DNA of 64,000 nucleotides from Colwellia sp. PAMC 21821. Lineage in GTDB: Bacteria; Pseudomonadota; Gammaproteobacteria; Enterobacterales; Alteromonadaceae. The position numbers and the translations under genes are program-made. A model generated the notes under the pieces. It was not told the origin of the DNA and did not search any database. It worked only from the letters and a program-made list of their open reading frames with translations. Shown here one piece after another: positions 8,861 through 17,696 of this stretch (its first letter is position 1; each line of letters begins with the position of its first letter). Where the stretch lies: positions 4,402,001-4,466,000 of the forward strand of contig NZ_CP014943.1 in assembly GCF_002077175.1 (NCBI RefSeq). The letters run 5' to 3'.

Positions 8861-9313
8861 TTAGGTAGGGGCAAACCGCGAAATAGTCGTATGTAAAATA
8901 TCTAGCGTTAGTACATCGCCGTACATAACACCTGGAATAAATGGCGCGAGGATTTCAAGTTGATTTAAAGGCTGGAAGTGCTCCGTTTTGGTATTTACTT
9001 GCGGTTGATAAATTAATGCTGGAAATGATTTCGATTTTACTAAGATATGACATCGATAAAACTTAAAATCTTCTGGTGGAATATCTTCATGCCATTTTAC
9101 TTGCTTAAAATAGTGGTCATCATGCTTTAATATAATCGAGCTACAGTGAAATTGTGCATTTATAGTTGCAGGATAAAATCCAGATAGTTCAAGGCCTAGT
9201 GCACGAAAAAAAGAGGTTTGGGCAGCAATGGTCCCTTTTGGGAAACGAGGGTCATTAGCAATACCTGACGCTACTTGATGCCCTTTTACCACCGTAAATT
9301 TAAATGTAGCCAT
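8861..9313 (-). CDS. Small protein resembling archaeal CTP-dependent riboflavin kinase (DUF120-like)
   Basis: From the ATG the protein is 150 residues (MATFKFTVVKG). An in-frame TTG six codons earlier is also possible; neither has a strong Shine-Dalgarno. The order of motifs recalls the archaeal RibK/DUF120 cradle-loop barrel: an N-terminal G-x-x-x-ASG-I-A, then LGLELSGFYPATINAQF (compare LGF-PYPGTLNVRL), then FKFYRCHI (compare VRCYPAKI), then LEILAPFIPGVMYGDVLTLDI (compare LEIIAP plus GDxVxV). The resemblance is by eye and the second residue of the TLN-like turn differs. Function is therefore open; it could be a non-kinase relative. It is monocistronic. Confidence 0.5.
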   Translation of the reverse strand: MATFKFTVVKGHQVASGIANDPRFPKGTIAAQTSFFRALGLELSGFYPATINAQFHCSSIILKHDDHYFKQVKWHEDIPPEDFKFYRCHILVKSKSFPALIYQPQVNTKTEHFQPLNQLEILAPFIPGVMYGDVLTLDILHTTISRFAPT

Positions 9314-9386
9314 TGTGTCGCACTGTTTCAATTGTCTTTCAGTAAACGTAGGTGTTATTTAGACCCATGATATATCCATAGTATCG

Positions 9387-10586
9387 CTATTTAATCATTA
9401 GCTCTGCTACTTTATAGTTACCGTCAATATTGTCGACATCTTTCAGTTTTAATGCGCGTGTGATAATTGGTAATACATTTACGTTTTCAAATGCTTCAAC
9501 TTGCACGTTTTTTCTAAATGCTGGTCCTATGGCAATAAAAATAGCATTTAACTCAGGTTGAAACTTTGAATCGTAGCCATGGGTTTCAGGCTTTATAGTT
9601 TTTTTACCATTCTCAAAAATATAGGAAGGTAAAGCTTCAATAATAACATCAGGGACCGCGGCAGTTTTGCGGTTTAACTGCCAATGTTTTGGGAAATTAG
9701 GGTATTGGTAAATACGATAATTTTCTTTACCGGCAACTGTTTTATTATTATTTAATAGTTGAACGGTTTGTTGTAAATTGCTATCACTATCACTATACAA
9801 ATAAAGTTGTGTAGAGCCATTAATAGCCTTCACACCTTCGACAATGTTTTCCTGCCATTTGATTACATGGTCTTTATCAATTTTTGTCATACCATGATCG
9901 GAAACAATAACTAAATTAACCTCTCCATTAAACTCTTGGTTAATTTGATCGACAAAATTACCCAGTAAGGTATCAAGTTTACTAATAGCGTTAATAAGTT
10001 CTGGCGAGTTTGCACCGAACTCGTGCCCTGCATCATCTACACTGGCAAAGTAACCAGCGATAAAATTTGGACGTTCAGCTTCGGGCAGACGTAACCATGT
10101 CAGTATTTGTTCAAGTCTGTTTTCATTGGGAGTGAAGTGATCATAAGGATAATAATAACTGGCCGTGTTGTTATCTATCGCGGTTTCTGATTCAGGCCAA
10201 AAATAAACGGCAGATTTATTACCCTGCATTTCATTGATATGCCAAAGTGGATCTGCGGTAAGCCATCTAATATCGTTTTTTCCAGCACCAAATTTATATG
10301 ACTTCCCAATATCTCGATGGAAAAACGAATTATGCACTATGCCATGATTTACAGGATAACGACCCGTGATAATACTTAGGTGATTAGGGAAGGTTTTACT
10401 TGGGTAAACCGGTAACAAAGCCTTAGCACTAGTGCCCTGCTGAATAAGCGACATTAATGTTTTGGGTTTATATTGCTCTATATAGTGTTGAGCAAAACCA
10501 TCGATTGATAATAATATCAGCGGTGTTTTAGCCCAACCTACGGAAGAAATAAAACAGCCCAAAAGTATACTTGCTTTTAGATTCAT
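9387..10586 (-). CDS. Secreted NPP-type nucleotide pyrophosphatase/phosphodiesterase
   Basis: The first 19 residues look like a signal peptide ending GWA-K. The remaining protein (total 399) is an ectonucleotide pyrophosphatase/phosphodiesterase of the alkaline phosphatase superfamily. Metal and catalytic residues are visible: D29 in LLSIDGFA, the nucleophile T65 in PSKTFPNH, N-H-G-I-V-H-N, the SVDDAGHEFG motif, SDHGM, and a late ETHGYDS histidine. The Thr nucleophile separates it from serine-type phosphatases. Expected role: periplasmic or secreted hydrolysis of nucleotides or phosphodiesters for phosphate or purine scavenging. The phosphoribosyltransferase next to it fits salvage, but co-transcription is not shown. 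Confidence 0.85.
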   Translation of the reverse strand: MNLKASILLGCFISSVGWAKTPLILLSIDGFAQHYIEQYKPKTLMSLIQQGTSAKALLPVYPSKTFPNHLSIITGRYPVNHGIVHNSFFHRDIGKSYKFGAGKNDIRWLTADPLWHINEMQGNKSAVYFWPESETAIDNNTASYYYPYDHFTPNENRLEQILTWLRLPEAERPNFIAGYFASVDDAGHEFGANSPELINAISKLDTLLGNFVDQINQEFNGEVNLVIVSDHGMTKIDKDHVIKWQENIVEGVKAINGSTQLYLYSDSDSNLQQTVQLLNNNKTVAGKENYRIYQYPNFPKHWQLNRKTAAVPDVIIEALPSYIFENGKKTIKPETHGYDSKFQPELNAIFIAIGPAFRKNVQVEAFENVNVLPIITRALKLKDVDNIDGNYKVAELMIK

Positions 10587-10907
10587 TCGTTACTACCAGT
10601 AAAATATGCCCAATCTTAATAACGATTAAGATAAGGTATTAACTATTTTATTACAAGCTAGCATTGGTATTTCGCTTTTTATAATTGAATATTTATAGCT
10701 GTTTTATTTATGAGCGCCTACGTGACATCGAGAGGAAGTAGAAAAGTGATCGATATTTAATGACGAGCTATTCAGGTATAGGCTGTTTGATTTAGTAGAA
10801 ATCGCGGGGTAATTTATGAAAGTTATCGTGCCTCTACTGATGAGCTATTTAAAGCACTAACGCACAACGATGTTATGGGTTAGTGCTTTGACCATATTTA
10901 AATAAGG
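10587..10907. other. Non-coding stretch between phosphodiesterase and phosphoribosyltransferase genes
   Basis: In these 321 bases I see no supported gene. The part next to 10907 holds an inverted repeat at 10851-10889 that probably terminates the leftward phosphoribosyltransferase gene. The rest should contain the phosphodiesterase promoter, which I cannot place with confidence. Confidence 0.5.
10851..10889 (-). terminator. Hairpin downstream of phosphoribosyltransferase gene
   Basis: AAAGCACTAAC (10851-10861) pairs perfectly with GTTAGTGCTTT (10879-10889), an 11-bp stem with a 17-base loop. It lies 18 bases past the stop of the leftward gene. The T-run after the stem is short, so termination may be weak. 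Confidence 0.55.
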
Positions 10908-11465
10908 TTATTTAAATAGATCTAAAATATTGACCAAATCTTTTTTACCGTGCGCAATTTCGTCTGGTGTTAAGCCAGATAGTTCATGTGGAAAAACTAA
11001 CCATTCTGATGACTCATGTACATAATAATCAGGTACTAAATCTACTTTAGAATTTGTTGGCTTATACCAAGGACAGGCTATTCTTACATCTGTTGGCATA
11101 TTGTTGCGGGTTAACTTTTTCATTTGAGTTATTAACGCATCAATACTGCGACCAGAGTCGAATACATCATCCACAATTAACAGCCCATCATCAGCATTTG
11201 CATTTTCAATTATATAATGTAAACCGTGAACTTTAATTTCTTTGCTTTGCTGATTAATACCGTAATAAGAAGATGTTCGAACGGCAATATGGTCAGTTTC
11301 AACTTTTTTAAAGTCAAAGTATTCTTGTACTGCGATGCCGATAGGTGCACCACCACGCCAAATACCAACAATAAATTGTGGTCTAAAACCGTCTTCATAA
11401 ACCTTCGCAGCAACACGAAATGAATCTTCAAGTAACTCTTGCGCTGTTATAAATCGCTTTTCCAT
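10908..11465 (-). CDS. Purine-type phosphoribosyltransferase
   Basis: The 185-residue protein is a type I phosphoribosyltransferase. The PRPP-binding loop is LLIVDDVFDSGRS at residues 95-107, and an early loop IWRGGAPIG (residues 35-43) is typical of HGPRT/XGPRT-like enzymes. A hood-like C-terminus (YYVHESSEWLVFPHEL) follows. It probably salvages a purine base, but the base cannot be assigned. It has two paralogues at the right end of the window (62632-63207 and 63323-63916), sharing the RGG loop, the VRTSS/IRTSY segment, the VH-G/S-L-Y motif and the P-D-Y-Y/F-[IV]-H end. Confidence 0.85.
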   Translation of the reverse strand: MEKRFITAQELLEDSFRVAAKVYEDGFRPQFIVGIWRGGAPIGIAVQEYFDFKKVETDHIAVRTSSYYGINQQSKEIKVHGLHYIIENANADDGLLIVDDVFDSGRSIDALITQMKKLTRNNMPTDVRIACPWYKPTNSKVDLVPDYYVHESSEWLVFPHELSGLTPDEIAHGKKDLVNILDLFK

Positions 11466-11552
11466 CGATGAGTTAACCTCATTTAATTAATTTTTAGAGT
11501 AAGGGTTATTATAACGTGATTTTTACCAGCCTGAGTAGCACAGTTGAAAAAA

Positions 11553-12491
11553 TTATAGATTTTGATCAATAAATTGAATTTGTTGGTAGATAATATTTAC
11601 TGCTGAGAGAAAAAAAGCGCGATTTATGTTTTCATAAGTATCAGTTATCTGGTGATAGTTTTTGTGACATCCAACACCAAAATAAATAAACGGAATACTT
11701 TGTCGATAAAACACCCCATGGTCACTCGCGAGTTGCCACTTTATATTTTTGTCAGCACATTGATTTCGTTGTCTAAATCCTTGCTTTAATTGCAGAGCAT
11801 AATTTTTCTGCTCAAAGGCTAATGCTTTCTCTTTGCCCAATAGATCAGTTATGCCTCTACTTATATATCGTAAATATTTTGTCTTCGCATTGCCCGCTAT
11901 CATATCAAGGTTAATGTTGAGTACTATTTTATCTAATATTAGTGCGTTTTGTTTTATGAATGCCTTTGCGCCGTTTAAGTTAACTTCTTCTCCGTTAGTG
12001 AATAAAACTATCACGCTGTATCTTAACGGAGAATGTTGTAGTTTTTTTGCATAGTATAATAATGCAGAGGTACCTGAGGCATTATCGTCAGCGCCGTTAT
12101 ATATTTTATTGCCACGGCCACCAATGTGATCAAAATGAGCGGAAAGAACGATAAACTTATTTGGGAACTCAGTACCTTTAATTAATCCTGTAACATTATG
12201 GCCTTGAGTAGAGTTAAAAAGGCCTGGAATAGAAAAAGGGGCTAAATATTGGGTTGATAGTGATTTTATGTTGTTTTTTTTAAGTTGGTCAACAATATAA
12301 TCTTGGCTTAATTTACTGCCCTTTGTGCCAATTCGACGTCCTTGCAACTTATCTGATGATAAATACTGTAAGTGTTTTAGCACCGCTTCTTTTGGACTAT
12401 TCACTAACCCAGTAGTTGAAAGGTTTTGCCTACTGCAGGCTGTACTCGTCATGATAACAAAGAGTAAAAAATACGATTTTAAATTGATCAT
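11553..12491 (-). CDS. M28-family zinc aminopeptidase, lipoprotein
   Basis: A signal ending in the lipobox S-T-A-C (Cys19) predicts a lipid-anchored envelope protein. The 312-residue body is an M28 di-zinc peptidase: H119 in SAHFDHIGG, the bridging aspartate in GADDNASG (133-140), E168/E169 in TNGEEVN, an aspartate in NLDMIAG, and a late histidine in YHQITDT. Substrates are likely peptide N-termini. The ATG overlaps the stop of the upstream TPR lipoprotein gene by four bases (ATGA), so the two should be translationally coupled. Confidence 0.88.
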   Translation of the reverse strand: MINLKSYFLLFVIMTSTACSRQNLSTTGLVNSPKEAVLKHLQYLSSDKLQGRRIGTKGSKLSQDYIVDQLKKNNIKSLSTQYLAPFSIPGLFNSTQGHNVTGLIKGTEFPNKFIVLSAHFDHIGGRGNKIYNGADDNASGTSALLYYAKKLQHSPLRYSVIVLFTNGEEVNLNGAKAFIKQNALILDKIVLNINLDMIAGNAKTKYLRYISRGITDLLGKEKALAFEQKNYALQLKQGFRQRNQCADKNIKWQLASDHGVFYRQSIPFIYFGVGCHKNYHQITDTYENINRAFFLSAVNIIYQQIQFIDQNL

Positions 12492-13681
12492 GGTAATTTA
12501 CTATTGTTCTCAATTTTTTTTAATATATTTAACTTCGCTAAGTATTGTTCGTCGAGTTGAGGACTACGGTTTTTAGCTATGGCTTTTTTAACATAGTATT
12601 CAGCTTTTTTAATGTTATTTAGCTTGTAATAAACTTTAGCCAAACCAAAATAAAATTCATGGATATTATCATTAAGTTTTATGGCTTTTTTATAATGAGA
12701 TATCGCCTGGTTATAAGCACCTTTATAGAACCTTTCATCAGCCAGTAGCGCGTAATAATAAGGATTACTAGCACGTTTGTGCATGATATGACTATCAAGT
12801 ATCCTTGCTTCATCGTATAAACCATTAAGGTGCAACAACATACTTAAATTAGCCATTGCGGTTAAATTATTTTTGTTCAGGTAAATAGCATATCGATAGG
12901 TATCAATCGCACTTTGTTGGAAGCCTTTAAAACGGTACAAAATACCTAAGTTACCCCAAGCAGAAGAAAAGTAAGGATCAAGGGAGGTAGCTTTTTTTAA
13001 ATAAGCGTAGGCTGAGACATAATCTCTATTAACCATCGCAGTAGCACCTTTATTATTGTAGAACATCGCAAGCACATTATTTTTATAGATTTTACGTTTT
13101 GGAAATGACTTTTTATTAACAAAGGGATCAAAATCAATTTCAATACCTGTTCGCTGCCAAAGTACCACTTTATCAGGAAAGCTTTCCTGTAAAACAGTTA
13201 AATTGATGTGCCCTGTGAGCATGTTGACACGTCCATTGCGAACCCAATACTCAGGCACTTCAACACCTTGAAAAGCAACATTTAATTTTGCTTCTTGCGC
13301 TATCGCATAAGCCATAATAGTGAGTGATAAACAATTAGCCTCTTTGTTTTTAAAGGCTTGGGCAGCGACAACATTGGCACCAGATTCATAGGCTAAATTG
13401 ATGTTTTCTGGGCTAAAAAATTGTTGAAGTAATTTGTGCGCTTTTTTACGAGTATCACGTTCAAAACTAATACTTTTTGCCATACTTTTCATTTCTTCAC
13501 TCAAGGCGAAAATTTCAGCTTCGGTCTCTACTCTGACCGCTTTGTAACCTTTAAATTTTTCATCTAAAAATTTATTAGTATGGCTTGCAGCATTATAGTT
13601 TTGGAGTTTGCTGGCTGATTGACAGGCCGTTAAGGATAAAAATATTGTGACTAGCAACGAGAGGTTTGATGAGTTTTTCAT
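12488..13681 (-). CDS. TPR-repeat lipoprotein with a transglutaminase-like region
   Basis: The protein (397 residues) starts with a signal and lipobox ending at Cys20 (LTAC). Residues near 110-165 (NCLSLTIMAYAIAQEAKLNVAFQ, then TGHINLTV) resemble a transglutaminase-like cysteine-histidine fold of the SirB1 type. From about 205 to the end, successive TPR units are visible (GATAMVNRDYVSAYAYLKKA, SSAWGNLGILYRFKG, EFYFGLAKVYYKLNNIKKA). It probably scaffolds or processes envelope proteins, an inference. It is the first gene of a two-gene leftward operon with the M28 peptidase. Confidence 0.75.
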   Translation of the reverse strand: MKNSSNLSLLVTIFLSLTACQSASKLQNYNAASHTNKFLDEKFKGYKAVRVETEAEIFALSEEMKSMAKSISFERDTRKKAHKLLQQFFSPENINLAYESGANVVAAQAFKNKEANCLSLTIMAYAIAQEAKLNVAFQGVEVPEYWVRNGRVNMLTGHINLTVLQESFPDKVVLWQRTGIEIDFDPFVNKKSFPKRKIYKNNVLAMFYNNKGATAMVNRDYVSAYAYLKKATSLDPYFSSAWGNLGILYRFKGFQQSAIDTYRYAIYLNKNNLTAMANLSMLLHLNGLYDEARILDSHIMHKRASNPYYYALLADERFYKGAYNQAISHYKKAIKLNDNIHEFYFGLAKVYYKLNNIKKAEYYVKKAIAKNRSPQLDEQYLAKLNILKKIENNSKLP

Positions 13682-13923
13682 ATACCCTCCTAAAAACAGA
13701 TGATTTACGTTGTATTAATCATATGCCTGTTCATTACATTACGCTCGATTTTTAATCGACTATTAATAAAAAATTACAATTTATTAGCAATAGTTTTTAA
13801 CCCCTCTATGCCTGTTATATATGTACTCATTCGTCTCAGCTTACAATTTTAGACAAGTAATTCAAACTATTCCCTGCTATGCTGCACTCTATTGAATTTT
13901 ATACTCTTTGTGGCCTTTAATTT

Positions 13924-14820
13924 ATGAAAAAAACACTCGCCGGATTTTTTACCGGAAGTGCTATTGCCGTAGCTATAATCATAACGACTACGAGCTATCA
14001 GTTATACAAAAACAAATATGCCACCATTGACGCGCAACTCAAGGAAATATCAGGTATTGAGTTTGATAAAAGTATGAAGCTGTGGGCAATAAATGATGGC
14101 GGGGATGATGCAAAGTTATACCAATTGAATAAGTCTGGAGATATTGAAAGAGAAATTACCGTCACTAATGCGAAGAATATTGACTGGGAGGATATGACAC
14201 AAGATGATTTTGGCCACTTCTTTTTAGGCGACTTTGGCAATAATGACAATCTACGTAAGTGGTTGACGATATATAAAATTGAAAATCCTATAGATATTAA
14301 AGGTGAAACAACACAAGCAGAAATTATTAAGTTCAAATACCCTGAACATACTAGTTTTCCGCCTAAAGCTGACGAAATGGAGTTTGATGTTGAAGCGTTC
14401 GTTTTTTATAAAAAGCATCTTTATTTATTTACTAAAAATAGAACGGTCCCTTTTAACGGCATAACTACTTTATATAAAATTGGTGATCATGCTGCCAATT
14501 ACGATGCAATAAAAATAAATAAATTTAAGACCTGTACTATCGCTGTAAAGCTATGTTGGATAACTTCAGCCGCTTTAAGTCCTAACAAGAAAAGATTAGC
14601 ATTGTTGGATTCTCAACGTATTTGGCTATTTGAAAATTGGCAAGGAGATGACTTTTTTTCTGGAGATAAATATCGTATTGACTTAGGTATAGTTACACAA
14701 AAAGAAGCGATTACTTTTCTTGATAACGATAACATAGTGTTCACTGATGAAGAGTTTCTCGGTATTGGCAGAAACGCTTATGAAATTAATCTTAATGACG
14801 TAAAAAAGAACAAACTCTAA
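13924..14820 (+). CDS. Membrane-anchored beta-propeller-like protein of unknown function
   Basis: The 298-residue protein has an N-terminal membrane helix (roughly residues 6-24) that is either an anchor or an uncleaved signal. The rest is periplasmic-looking and resembles SdiA-regulated/phytase-esterase-like propellers: ISGIEFDKSMKLWAINDGGDDAKLYQLN, then IDWEDMTQDDFGHFFLGDFGNN, then EAFVFYKKHLYLFTKNR, then AALSPNKKRLALLDS. In such proteins the W-E-D and G-D-x-G-N-N motifs are typical. No catalytic residue can be named. It is transcribed away from the TPR lipoprotein gene across a 242-base shared upstream region. Confidence 0.65.
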   Translation: MKKTLAGFFTGSAIAVAIIITTTSYQLYKNKYATIDAQLKEISGIEFDKSMKLWAINDGGDDAKLYQLNKSGDIEREITVTNAKNIDWEDMTQDDFGHFFLGDFGNNDNLRKWLTIYKIENPIDIKGETTQAEIIKFKYPEHTSFPPKADEMEFDVEAFVFYKKHLYLFTKNRTVPFNGITTLYKIGDHAANYDAIKINKFKTCTIAVKLCWITSAALSPNKKRLALLDSQRIWLFENWQGDDFFSGDKYRIDLGIVTQKEAITFLDNDNIVFTDEEFLGIGRNAYEINLNDVKKNKL

Positions 14821-14944
14821 ATTAAGTAACTTAATGGCCTATTTAGAGCAGGATAAAAGGTGTAAAAATACTAAAATATGCACCGATAGTTATACTTTAT
14901 CAGTAAAGTCTTCAAACTCTCATCAGTCAATGATGCTTAAATAA

Positions 14945-15565
14945 TTACACCACAGGCATTGGCAGATAGTTATCTTGCATTTTAATTCTTTCAAGCCAAT
15001 TACTTATGGCTGAAAATTTTGATAACTCAAATCCGCCTTCATCTGCGACATGGGTATAGGCAAATAACGCTATATCGGCAGTGGATATTTTATTACCTGT
15101 TAAATAATCACTTTTCTGCAATTGCTGCTCCATCACCTTAAGTGCTTTATAGCCACCTACCTGCTTTGATTCATACTCAGCGCGCCTATTTTCAGGTAAG
15201 CCAAGGTACTTTGAGATAAATCTAGCGACAGCAATATAAGGTTCATGACTATATTGCTCGAAAAATTGCCATTGTTGTACTTTGGCTAATGCAAAAGTTT
15301 CATTGGGTAATAAATAACTCCCATGCGCTAAATAATTAATGATAGCGTTCGACTCAACTAAGCAACGGCCGTCATCTAATTCCAAAAGTGGTATTTTCCC
15401 GTTATTACTTTTACTGAGAAAACTTGCTGTAGTGTTATCACCTTTAAGTATATTTATCGGTAACCATTGATATTCTATGTTTAATAAAGCACAAGTTAAC
15501 TGCACCTTATAGCAATTACCTGATTGACTATCACCATATACCTTCAAATTAAATTCCTTTCTCAT
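14945..15565 (-). CDS. Glutathione S-transferase family protein
   Basis: The 206 residues have the two-domain GST layout. The N-terminal thioredoxin fold (LKVYGDSQSGNCYKVQLTCALLNIEYQW) includes the GKIPLLELDDG and VESNAIINYL glutathione-site motifs. The C-terminal helical domain has the N-capping motif STADIALFAY. The substrate is unknown. It is transcribed divergently from fpr with about 80 bases between the starts, which suggests shared or neighbouring promoters, possibly redox-responsive. Confidence 0.88.
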   Translation of the reverse strand: MRKEFNLKVYGDSQSGNCYKVQLTCALLNIEYQWLPINILKGDNTTASFLSKSNNGKIPLLELDDGRCLVESNAIINYLAHGSYLLPNETFALAKVQQWQFFEQYSHEPYIAVARFISKYLGLPENRRAEYESKQVGGYKALKVMEQQLQKSDYLTGNKISTADIALFAYTHVADEGGFELSKFSAISNWLERIKMQDNYLPMPVV

Positions 15566-15644
15566 AAAGAATGCTATGTAAAATAATGCGTTAGTTCTAT
15601 AGTTATTATATAGCTCATAGTAACTAAACTACCAGGAGAACACT

Positions 15645-16418
15645 ATGATGACAAAACTCAACGGTTTTGCCAAAGGTGAAGTTATTAATTATAAACAATG
15701 GACCGATAACGAATTTTCGATCACGGTAAAATCAGAAATCGGTCCTTATGTGGCGGGACAGTTTACAAAATTGGCCCTGCCCGATGAAAACGGTAACTGG
15801 CTTAGACGCGCCTATTCCTTTGTTAACTCTCCAAATCATAGCCAAGGTGCAAATTGTATGGAGTTTCTTATTATCGATGTTCCTAATGGCGATTTAAGTC
15901 CTAAACTTGGGCAACTACACCTAGGTGATGAAATTTATGTAGGTGAAAAGCCTAGTGGCTTTATGACCCTAGCAGAAATTCCTCAAACAGCGACTAACCT
16001 TTGGTTACTTTCAACAGGCACCGCCATAGGGCCATTTTTGTCCATATTGGCTGAAATAGAAACTCAAAGTCGCTTCGACAATGTTATCTTAGTTCACGCT
16101 GTTAGAACTCGGCAAGAATTAGTCTATCAAGAATTAATTGAAAAATTTAAACAAGAATATACTGGTAAGTTAAGTTATCTGCCGATAGTTTCACGCGAGA
16201 AACATCAGCATATAATGTCTGGACGAATTCCTGACTTATTAAAAGACGGTAGCCTAATGCAGGCTATTAACTTAACGCCAAATAAAGAAAGTAGCTTTTT
16301 CTATTTATGTGGAAATCCTGCAATGGTTCACGACACACGAGATGTATTACTTGAATTAGGTTTTCAAAAACACTTAAGACGATCTGCTGGACATTTTAGT
16401 TTTGAGAACTATTGGTAA
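15645..16418 (+). CDS. fpr: Ferredoxin/flavodoxin-NADP+ reductase
   Basis: The 257-residue protein matches the E. coli Fpr type. The FAD-binding domain has RRAYSFVNSP. The NADP-binding domain has STGTAIGPFLS and YLCGNPAMVHDT, and the C-terminus ends in HLRRSAGHFSFENYW, with the terminal aromatic that stacks on the flavin. It moves electrons between NADP(H) and ferredoxin or flavodoxin. Because biotin synthase needs reduced flavodoxin, it could support BioB encoded 5 kb away, but many other users exist. An upstream AGGAGA element supports the start. Confidence 0.92.
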   Translation: MMTKLNGFAKGEVINYKQWTDNEFSITVKSEIGPYVAGQFTKLALPDENGNWLRRAYSFVNSPNHSQGANCMEFLIIDVPNGDLSPKLGQLHLGDEIYVGEKPSGFMTLAEIPQTATNLWLLSTGTAIGPFLSILAEIETQSRFDNVILVHAVRTRQELVYQELIEKFKQEYTGKLSYLPIVSREKHQHIMSGRIPDLLKDGSLMQAINLTPNKESSFFYLCGNPAMVHDTRDVLLELGFQKHLRRSAGHFSFENYW

Positions 16419-16824
16419 TTGAGCAATTACTGATTCTTGATTACTGGCTATCGTAAAAGTCCCTGCTTAAAAGTCACCTGACATTATTTGCCATGGTCTA
16501 AAAATTACTAACTATGGCAGTAAGGTTTACGTTATTTTCATATCAATCAGCGCATGATCAGCCATAAAAATATGGCTAAATACAAACAAAAGCACAGATA
16601 AAAAACACTCATCTCATGTCATAAACTTCTGTTTAAATCGTTATATTAAAGCTCTTTTTTGCTCTCTTATCTTGGCCTATTATCTTAGCTTTTTTTATCA
16701 GGATATAATGAATAATTAAATTTTAATCATGTTGCTATATGTCGTTTAATAGTCGTTTTTTAGTTTAAACACCTCGTTAAACAAAACATAAAGTAAATTT
16801 ATTCAGCTAATCTATCTGTAAAAA

Positions 16825-16840
16825 AGTGATATAAATCACA
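16825..16840. promoter_or_regulatory. CRP-like binding site
   Basis: AGTGATATAAATCACA fits the GTGA-N6-TCAC palindrome of CRP-type regulators. It lies about 320 bases before the HicB-like gene and about 400 past fpr, so no target promoter can be assigned. Confidence 0.4.
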
Positions 16841-17025
16841 AAAACGCTCCTATAAAACCACCTAATAACTCTATAGATAAAACTATTTGTATCCTAAGCG
16901 ATAACAAATATAAATTTAAACATTACAAAACACAAAAATTAATAAGCCTTTATTACTTGAACCTCAAAGTAAGTGAATAGTCACTCCGAAACAATATAGA
17001 GTTACCGGAGTTGCCATATAAGATA

Positions 17026-17055
17026 TTTACAGAGTTATTAGGGTTGTAGTATAAT
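17026..17055 (+). promoter_or_regulatory. Sigma-70-type promoter of the HicB-like gene
   Basis: A -35 TTTACA (17026-17031) and a perfect -10 TATAAT (17050-17055) are separated by 18 bases. The spacer contains one copy of GTTATTAGGGTT (17034-17045). Confidence 0.6.
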
Positions 17056-17111
17056 CACACATAATAACCCTGGGAGTTACTATTGCATTTACTTTAGGGG
17101 TTATTAGGGTT
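17034..17111. repeat. Direct and inverted repeats around the hicB promoter
   Basis: GTTATTAGGGTT occurs at 17034-17045 and 17100-17111. A partial inverted copy, AATAACCC, lies at 17063-17070. One copy overlaps the promoter spacer and the others lie in the leader, which is where an autoregulatory operator would be expected. Confidence 0.55.
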
Positions 17112-17144
17112 AGACTAAATTAAAGGCGAAACTCAGGAATTACT

Positions 17145-17555
17145 ATGAAATATCCCGTATTGGTTTTACGTAATAATGAAGAGAATAATTACCTATTTTC
17201 AATTGTTGATTTACCGGGTTGTCAGGTGAAAGCTACAACAATGGATGAGGGATTTTTATTACTAAATGAAGCGATGATTTCACACTTAAAAGTATTAGTT
17301 GAATATGGTGAGCAAGTGCCACATGCAAAAACTATTGAAGAGCATATGTTACTGTCTGTTGCAGCCTCTCCGATTTGGGCTGTGCTTGATTTTGACATTG
17401 TGCCCTATATGGGTAAAAGTCATAAAATAAACGTAACCTTACCTGAGTTATTAATAAAACAAATTGATGATCGGGTGGCTAAATCTTCACAATACAAAAC
17501 CCGCTCTGGCTTTATCGCAATGGCATGTTCAACAGAGTTAGCAAAACGGAGTTAG
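17145..17555 (+). CDS. Orphan HicB-like antitoxin
   Basis: The 136-residue protein has an N-terminal HicB fold (MKYPVLVLRNNEENNYLFSIVDLPGCQVKATTMDEG) and a C-terminal ribbon-helix-helix DNA-binding segment (KINVTLPELLIKQIDDRVAK, then SGFIAMA). HicB proteins neutralise the RNase toxin HicA and repress their own promoter. No HicA frame lies on either side, so this is an orphan or its partner is elsewhere. The Shine-Dalgarno AGGA six bases before the ATG supports the start. Repeats around its promoter suggest self-regulation. Confidence 0.75.
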   Translation: MKYPVLVLRNNEENNYLFSIVDLPGCQVKATTMDEGFLLLNEAMISHLKVLVEYGEQVPHAKTIEEHMLLSVAASPIWAVLDFDIVPYMGKSHKINVTLPELLIKQIDDRVAKSSQYKTRSGFIAMACSTELAKRS

Positions 17556-17696
17556 CAAAACAGAGCTAAATAAGAATATGAATTTAGTCTTTTAAATAAT
17601 GAGGTTTTATAAAATAAAACAAATAATTATTATTCAAATTAAATTTATAAGTCAGGTAAAATAGAAAGATTAAAAAAATTTATATAGGTGAATCAA

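Larger units (their letters stand above)
16419..17144. other. Non-coding stretch before the HicB-like gene
   Basis: These 726 very AT-rich bases hold no supported gene. Visible signals are a CRP-like palindrome at 16825-16840 and a sigma-70-type promoter at 17026-17055 with paired repeats around it, listed separately. In particular, no short HicA-like toxin frame could be found next to the HicB-like gene. Confidence 0.6.

Noticed and set aside
16419..17144. Search for a HicA toxin gene upstream of the HicB-like gene
   Set aside because: No frame of about 60 codons with a HicA-like G-S-H-x-x-x pattern was found in either strand next to the gene.
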